A stretch of 59,266 nucleotides of DNA from Massilia glaciei (GTDB lineage: Bacteria > Pseudomonadota > Gammaproteobacteria > Burkholderiales > Burkholderiaceae_D): assembly GCF_003011895.2 (NCBI RefSeq), contig NZ_PXWF02000173.1, positions 1-59,266 on the forward strand, read 5' to 3'. The translations under genes were made by a program, and so were the position numbers. The notes under the pieces are model-generated. The model saw nothing but the letters and a program-made list of their open reading frames with translations. It had not been told where the DNA came from and searched no databases. Shown here piece by piece: positions 53,301 through 59,266 of the stretch. The first letter of the stretch is position 1. Every line of letters starts with the position of its first letter.

Positions 53301-53470
53301 CGTCATCCCCGCGCAGGCGGGGACCCATGCTGAGCTTTCCTTCACGCGACTCTTAGACTTTGCCCACGAAAGTGGCGTAGTAAAAGTAGCCAAAGTTAAC
53401 AACGTGCCAGTTCAGCATGGGTCCCCGCATTCGCGAGGAGTCGTTTCTGCCAATGGCAGGAATGACGGGG
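53301..53470. repeat. Dispersed inverted-repeat element, second copy
   Basis: The left end CGTCATCCCCGCGCAGGCGG continues GGACCCATGCTGA; the right end has TTCAGCATGGGTCCCCGC and then GGAATGACGG. Ends match the element at 118-270. With the three 25-bp units it fills the 338-bp convergent gap between the DUF4149 gene and yhbY. Confidence 0.65.
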
Positions 53471-53520
53471 GGCGCGGTGGGCAGGGCATGTCGGCTGATC
53501 CAGCCCCGAATTCCAGGCAA

Positions 53521-53991
53521 TTACTTACCCAGAGCACCTTTCTTGGGGCTCGTCTGGCGCGGTTTTGCGCGCTTGATCGTGCCACCCTCGGTGACCCGCT
53601 CATTGCCTTTGATCATGACCTTGGTGACGCTCGGACGTTTGGTGCCGCTGGCACTGGCCTTGACGATGGTCACTTCGCGCATGCCCTTGCCGGACTTGCT
53701 GCTGCGCTCCTTGACCACCTCTTTTTTGGGGCGGTAGACGACGAGCAGCTTGCCGATGTGCTGGACCGGCGCGGCCTCGAGTTCCTCGCAGATCTGCTCG
53801 TAGATGGCGACCCGCGCCTCGCGGTCGTCGCCGAACACGCGCACTTTGATGAGGCCGTGGGAATCGAGGCTGGCCGCGATTTCCTTCATGACCGACGGGG
53901 TCAGGCCTGCTTCGCCAATGATGACGACTGGCTTCAGCGCATGGGCTTCAGCGCGCAGTGCGCTGCGCTCGACGGGTGTAAGTTTTTGCAT
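53521..53991 (-). CDS. yhbY: CRM-domain RNA-binding protein YhbY
   Basis: 156 residues. The CRM domain (about 1-95) opens LTPVERSALRAEAHALKPVV and has the GEAGLTP (GxxG-like) loop and GLIKVRV strand. YhbY binds pre-50S ribosomal particles in E. coli. The basic C-terminal extension (about 100-156, Lys/Ser/Thr-rich) is longer than in E. coli YhbY (~97 residues) and is usual in Burkholderiales. It is divergent from rlmE over 41 bp, and both proteins act in large-subunit maturation. Confidence 0.9.
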   Translation of the reverse strand: MQKLTPVERSALRAEAHALKPVVIIGEAGLTPSVMKEIAASLDSHGLIKVRVFGDDREARVAIYEQICEELEAAPVQHIGKLLVVYRPKKEVVKERSSKSGKGMREVTIVKASASGTKRPSVTKVMIKGNERVTEGGTIKRAKPRQTSPKKGALGK

Positions 53992-54032
53992 AATTATTTA
54001 GATAAATCCTTTAAAAGCAGTATTCTACGCGA

Positions 54033-54728
54033 ATGGCAAAGAACAAATTAAACAAAAACTGGTTGCACGACCACATTAACGACCCCTATGTGAAGTTGGC
54101 CCAGAAGGACGGCTACCGCGCGCGCGCCGCCTACAAGCTCAAGGAAATCGACGAGAGCGAGAAACTGATCAAAACCGGCCAGGTCGTCGTCGACCTCGGT
54201 TCGACCCCGGGCAGCTGGGGCCAGTACGTGCGCCGCAAGTTCGCCGGCAAGGACGGCGGCGGCATCAACGGCACCATCATCGGGCTCGACATGCTGCCGA
54301 TGGAGCCGATCGCCGACATGCACTTCATCCTCGGCGACTTCCGCGAGCCGCGCAGCCTGCGCCAGCTCGACACCATCCTGGCCGGGCGCAAGGCCGACGT
54401 GGTGCTGTCGGACATGGCGCCGAACCTGTCGGGGATCCCGACGGCCGACTCGGCGCGCATGGAGCATCTGATCGATCTGGCGATCGAATTCTCCCAGTTC
54501 CACATGAAGCCGGGCGGCGCGCTGCTGGTCAAGTGTTTTAAAGACATGGGTTTCAGCCAGGTCGTGGAGAAATTCCGGGCCGAATTCAAAACCGTCAAGC
54601 AGATCAAGCCCAAGGCGAGCCGCGACAAATCGTCCGAGATCTTCCTGCTCGGGCGCGGTTTGAAGAACCCCACGGAAAATAATCTTGCGATGGAAGACGA
54701 ATCGGGCCTTGATATTCGCGGCCTGTAG
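54033..54728 (+). CDS. rlmE: 23S rRNA 2'-O-methyltransferase RlmE (FtsJ)
   Basis: 231 residues. The SAM site is [15 protein letters not shown], where the usual A of DLGAAPG is replaced by [14 protein letters not shown] and [11 protein letters not shown] carry the catalytic Asp and Lys of the K-D-K-E tetrad. [11 protein letters not shown] holds the first Lys. It methylates U2552 of 23S rRNA in the A loop. The KDGGGINGT insert lengthens it slightly. There is no clear RBS. Placed before ftsH as in most Proteobacteria. Confidence 0.94.
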   Translation: MAKNKLNKNWLHDHINDPYVKLAQKDGYRARAAYKLKEIDESEKLIKTGQVVVDLGSTPGSWGQYVRRKFAGKDGGGINGTIIGLDMLPMEPIADMHFILGDFREPRSLRQLDTILAGRKADVVLSDMAPNLSGIPTADSARMEHLIDLAIEFSQFHMKPGGALLVKCFKDMGFSQVVEKFRAEFKTVKQIKPKASRDKSSEIFLLGRGLKNPTENNLAMEDESGLDIRGL

Positions 54729-54748
54729 CCGCACATCAAGAGCAGGAG

Positions 54749-54776
54749 GGCGCCGCGCCACGGGTTCGGCGCCGCT
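54749..54776 (+). terminator. Weak hairpin after rlmE
   Basis: GGCGCCG (54749-54755) pairs with CGGCGCC (54767-54773), followed by only GCTTT. It may partly separate rlmE from ftsH. Confidence 0.35.
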
Positions 54777-54903
54777 TTGGCTTGAAGGCCGTTGCGGCGG
54801 TTTTTCGGCATGTCCGCTGGCGTGCGTGGCATTGCCTGCTTAATGCGAGTAAAATCCGAGTTCTATATCGGTAAAAAGATGCGCCTGCATCGAAGGAGTT
54901 TTC

Positions 54904-56790
<1,887 letters not shown>

Positions 56791-56831
56791 TCCGGCCGCC
56801 ACCGCGAATGCGCCACACAGGCAGGACCGTT

Positions 56832-56861
56832 AAAGGGTGGGGATTCGTCCCCGCCCTTTTT
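56832..56861 (+). terminator. Intrinsic terminator after ftsH
   Basis: AAAGGGTGGGGA pairs with TCCCCGCCCTTT (one G-T) closed by a TTCG tetraloop, with T5 at the end. It lies 42 bp after the ftsH stop. Confidence 0.92.
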
Positions 56862-56974
56862 GCGTCCGCGCGCACGCCTTGCGCACTTGATTTACCTCGC
56901 ACAAGTTGGACCCCTTGCACGCCTTTCACCCCTTTCACCCCTTACGCGCCGCCGCAAGCGGCGGGGACCCGCCT

Positions 56975-57817
56975 TTGAATCCACCACTGCCAAGCAGCTT
57001 CCAGTGCGGCCGCTACAGCTTCGCGCTCGCGCGCCGGCCGCTCGTCATGGGTGTGCTCAACGTCACACCCGACTCCTTCTCCGAAGGCGGCCACTTCCAC
57101 GGCCTTGAGTTCGCCCTCGTGCGCGCCGAGGAAATGATCTCCGAAGGCGTCGACCTGATCGACATCGGCGGCGAGTCGAGCCGCCCGGGGGCGCCGGCGC
57201 TCCCGCTCGACGACGAGCTGGCCCGCGTGATCCCCGTGGTGTACGCCTTGCGCGACCTGGGCAAGCCGGTCTCGGTCGACACCTACAAGCCTGGCGTGAT
57301 GCGCGAGGCGATTCTCGCCGGCGCCGACATGATCAACGACATCAACGGCTTCCGCGCGCCGGGCGCGCTCGAAGCGGTCGCCGACAGCGACTGCGCCTTG
57401 TGCGTGATGCACATGCAAAACACGCCTGAAACCATGCAGCACAATCCTGCGTATAAGGATGTGGCGGCCGAGGTCATCGCGTTTTTGCAGGCGCGCGTGG
57501 CGGCCATGACGGCCGCCGGGATCGCGCGCGAGCGCATCTGCGTCGATCCCGGGTTTGGGTTTGGGAAGTCGGTTGAGCATAATTTCGATCTGCTGCGCGC
57601 GGTCGGGCGCATCAAGCGCGAGCTTGGCCTGCCGCTGCTGGCCGGCGTGTCGCGCAAGTCGATGATCGGCGCGGCAACCGGCAAGCCGGTCGAACAACGC
57701 CTTGCGGGCAGCCTCGCGGGCGCTTTGGCTGCGGTAGCGCATGGCGCAGCACTGGTGCGGGTGCATGATGTCGCCGAGACGGTCGACGCGCTCAAGGTCT
57801 GGCAGGCTGCTCATTAA
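56975..57817 (+). CDS. folP: Dihydropteroate synthase
   Basis: About 280 residues. VMGVLNVTPDSFSEGG is the pterin-binding signature near the N-terminus. IDIGGESSRPGAP, SVDTYKPGVM, INDINGF, CVDPGFGFGKS and AGVSRKSM follow in the standard order. It joins pterin pyrophosphate and p-aminobenzoate in folate synthesis. No ATG lies before VMGVLNV; TTG 56975 (LNPPLPSSF) with GGGGAC upstream is my choice, and a TTG at 56906 is the alternative. It lies between the ftsH terminator and glmM. Confidence 0.93.
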   Translation: MNPPLPSSFQCGRYSFALARRPLVMGVLNVTPDSFSEGGHFHGLEFALVRAEEMISEGVDLIDIGGESSRPGAPALPLDDELARVIPVVYALRDLGKPVSVDTYKPGVMREAILAGADMINDINGFRAPGALEAVADSDCALCVMHMQNTPETMQHNPAYKDVAAEVIAFLQARVAAMTAAGIARERICVDPGFGFGKSVEHNFDLLRAVGRIKRELGLPLLAGVSRKSMIGAATGKPVEQRLAGSLAGALAAVAHGAALVRVHDVAETVDALKVWQAAH

Positions 57818-57864
57818 GTTTATAATTCACAAAATTTACAAAATTTATAAAAAAGAGAGTAACG

Positions 57865-59205
57865 ATGGCACGCAAATATTTTGGTACTGACGGCGTACGC
57901 GGCTTGGTTGGCGTCGCCCCCATCACCCCCGACTTCGTCATGCGTCTGGGCTACGCCGCCGGCAAGGTGCTCGCCAAGACGAGTCCCTCGTCGGGCCGGC
58001 CGACCGTCATCATCGGCAAGGACACGCGCATCTCGGGCTATATGCTCGAAGCGGCGCTCGAGGCCGGCTTCAACGCCGCCGGCGTCGACGTGATGATGGC
58101 CGGTGTGGTGCCGACCCCGGCCGTCGCCTACCTCACGCGCGCGCTGCGCCTGTCGGCCGGCGTCGTGATCTCGGCCTCGCACAACGCGTTCCAGGACAAC
58201 GGCATCAAGTTCTTCTCCAAGCACGGCACCAAGCTCGCCGACCACGTCGAGCTCGAGATCGAGGCGGCCATCGACATGCCGATGGAATGCGTGGCCCCCG
58301 ACAAACTCGGGCGCGCGAAGCGCCTCGACGACGCCCAGGGCCGCTATATCGAGTTTTGCAAGAGCTCCTTCCCGAACGAGCTCGACCTGCGCGGCCTGAA
58401 GGTCGTCGTCGACTGCGCCCACGGCGCCGCCTACGACATCGCCCCCCACGTGTTCCACGAACTGGGCGCCGAGGTGATCGCCATTGGCGCCGCCCCGAAC
58501 GGCCTGAACATCAACGCCGGTTTCGGCGCGACGGCGACCGCCGCGATGGCCGCCGCCGTGGTCGAGCACAAGGCCGACCTCGGCATCGCCCTCGACGGCG
58601 ACGCCGACCGCCTGATCATGTGCGACAAGAACGGCCGCCTCTACAACGGCGACGAACTGCTGTACGTGATGGTGCGCGACCGCATGGCCACCGGTCCGGT
58701 GGCGGGCGCCGTCGGCACCCTGATGACCAATATGGCCCTCGAGGTCGCATTCAAGGAACTTGGCATCGGCTTCGCCCGCGCCAAGGTCGGCGACCGCTAC
58801 GTGCTCGAGGTGATGAAAGAAAAAGGATGGATCCTCGGCGGCGAGGGTTCTGGCCATCTGCTATGCCTCGACAAGCACACCACCGGCGACGGCATCGTCT
58901 CGTCGCTGCAGGTGTTGTCGGCGTTGATGCGCAGCGGAAAATCGCTCGATGAATGCTGCAGCGAACTGGTGCTGTACCCGCAGACCCTGATCAACCTGAA
59001 AGTGCCCGCCAATTTCGACTGGACGAAAAATCCGGCGATGGTGGCCGAAAAAGAATTGGTCGAGCACGAGCTGGGCGACGCCGGCCGCGTGCTGATCCGC
59101 GCCTCGGGCACCGAGCCGCTGATCCGTGTGATGGTCGAGGCCAAGACGGCGGTGCTGGCGCAGACCATGGCGCAACGCATCGCCGACAAGGTCATGGCGG
59201 CGTGA
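57865..59205 (+). CDS. glmM: Phosphoglucosamine mutase
   Basis: 446 residues. [14 protein letters not shown] opens the protein; [14 protein letters not shown] contains the phosphorylated Ser, [10 protein letters not shown] the Mg-binding loop and [14 protein letters not shown] the phosphate-binding site. It turns glucosamine-6-phosphate into glucosamine-1-phosphate for peptidoglycan and LPS. AGAGAGTAACG precedes the ATG. An AT-rich tract with TATAAT at 57821-57826 and repeated CAAAATTTA lies just upstream, so it may have its own promoter besides read-through from folP. Confidence 0.97.
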   Translation: MARKYFGTDGVRGLVGVAPITPDFVMRLGYAAGKVLAKTSPSSGRPTVIIGKDTRISGYMLEAALEAGFNAAGVDVMMAGVVPTPAVAYLTRALRLSAGVVISASHNAFQDNGIKFFSKHGTKLADHVELEIEAAIDMPMECVAPDKLGRAKRLDDAQGRYIEFCKSSFPNELDLRGLKVVVDCAHGAAYDIAPHVFHELGAEVIAIGAAPNGLNINAGFGATATAAMAAAVVEHKADLGIALDGDADRLIMCDKNGRLYNGDELLYVMVRDRMATGPVAGAVGTLMTNMALEVAFKELGIGFARAKVGDRYVLEVMKEKGWILGGEGSGHLLCLDKHTTGDGIVSSLQVLSALMRSGKSLDECCSELVLYPQTLINLKVPANFDWTKNPAMVAEKELVEHELGDAGRVLIRASGTEPLIRVMVEAKTAVLAQTMAQRIADKVMAA

Positions 59206-59224
59206 GCGGGCGGGCGGGGCGCCA

Positions 59225-59266
59225 GTGACGACGCAGACCGCTTCGATCCGCGCTTTATTGATGCAG
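59225..59266 (+). CDS. Possible start of an unidentified gene (cut by window end)
   Basis: A GTG at 59225 opens a frame of 14 codons (MTTQTASIRALLMQ) to the end of the window, 19 bp after glmM. The preceding GGGGCG could serve as RBS. Too short to identify, and it may not be real. Confidence 0.25.
   Translation, partial: MTTQTASIRALLMQ

Noticed and set aside
54780-54815. Possible heat-shock (sigma-32) promoter before ftsH
   Set aside because: CTTGAAG and CGGCATGT are about 18 bp apart, longer than the normal spacing, and the second element is a poor match.

Overview
The window is high-GC chromosomal DNA from a betaproteobacterium of the order Burkholderiales, most likely an Oxalobacteraceae member of the Massilia / Telluria / Janthinobacterium / Duganella type. 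This rests on the conserved gene series carA-carB-greA-DUF4149-yhbY/rlmE-ftsH-folP-glmM, on pstSCAB-phoU-phoB-phoR beside ppk-sixA, on polymer-degrading secreted enzymes, and on scattered 13-bp palindromes of the GGGGTCTGACCCC type. No rRNA, tRNA, CRISPR array or complete insertion sequence was seen. The genus is an inference.

Layout. 0-10 kb: sugar-acid and plant-polymer locus. It holds the 3' end of a galactarate/altronate dehydratase gene, uronate dehydrogenase, aldose 1-epimerase, a GH43 lipoprotein, a serine hydrolase with a carbohydrate-binding-like tail and a rhamnogalacturonan-acetylesterase-like SGNH hydrolase, then a periplasmic solute-binding protein, a small membrane protein, a PEP-mutase family enzyme and a divergent LysR regulator. 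10-15 kb: an orphan FliD-C-like protein, a YcbB-type L,D-transpeptidase, a PotF-like polyamine-binding protein and a small secreted protein, with a cluster of palindromic repeats. 15-25 kb: the phosphate module, sixA-ppk divergent from pstS-pstC-pstA-pstB-phoU-phoB-phoR, with a clear Pho box before pstS.

25-36 kb: accessory genes and wreckage. There is a cut-off start of an AAA ATPase gene ending in a palindromic repeat, a frameshifted carboxymuconolactone-decarboxylase gene opposite an HxlR regulator with a twin operator, a FemAB/GNAT-like protein, a DUF2252 protein, a choice-of-anchor I lipoprotein with its own convincing Pho box, a BenE transporter opposite an XRE-cupin regulator with two operator copies, and two unknown membrane proteins.

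36-42 kb: the most unusual part. A YbjN-like gene is followed by a translationally coupled trio (ECF-like sigma factor, single-pass membrane anti-sigma-like protein, exported caspase-like peptidase with Sel1-type repeats) and then a membrane-anchored protein with two intact AAA+ domains. I read this as a candidate protease-gated sigma switch with an associated unfoldase. 42-47 kb: ArsR regulator with a consensus promoter and operator, a desaturase-like membrane protein, a decayed gene, a secreted alpha-amylase, a patatin-like lipoprotein and a GlcG/HbpS protein. 47.5-59 kb: housekeeping genes for carbamoyl phosphate, transcript cleavage, ribosome maturation, membrane proteolysis, folate and amino-sugar synthesis.

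How the parts relate. The first 7 kb can remove xylose/arabinose-type residues and acetyl groups from plant polymers and oxidise uronic acids to aldarates. The pst/pho/ppk block couples phosphate sensing to uptake and polyphosphate, and the Pho box at 32.0 kb suggests the choice-of-anchor lipoprotein belongs to the same regulon. Several accessory genes carry their own divergent regulator and visible operators (HxlR, XRE-cupin, ArsR), a pattern typical of independently acquired small modules.
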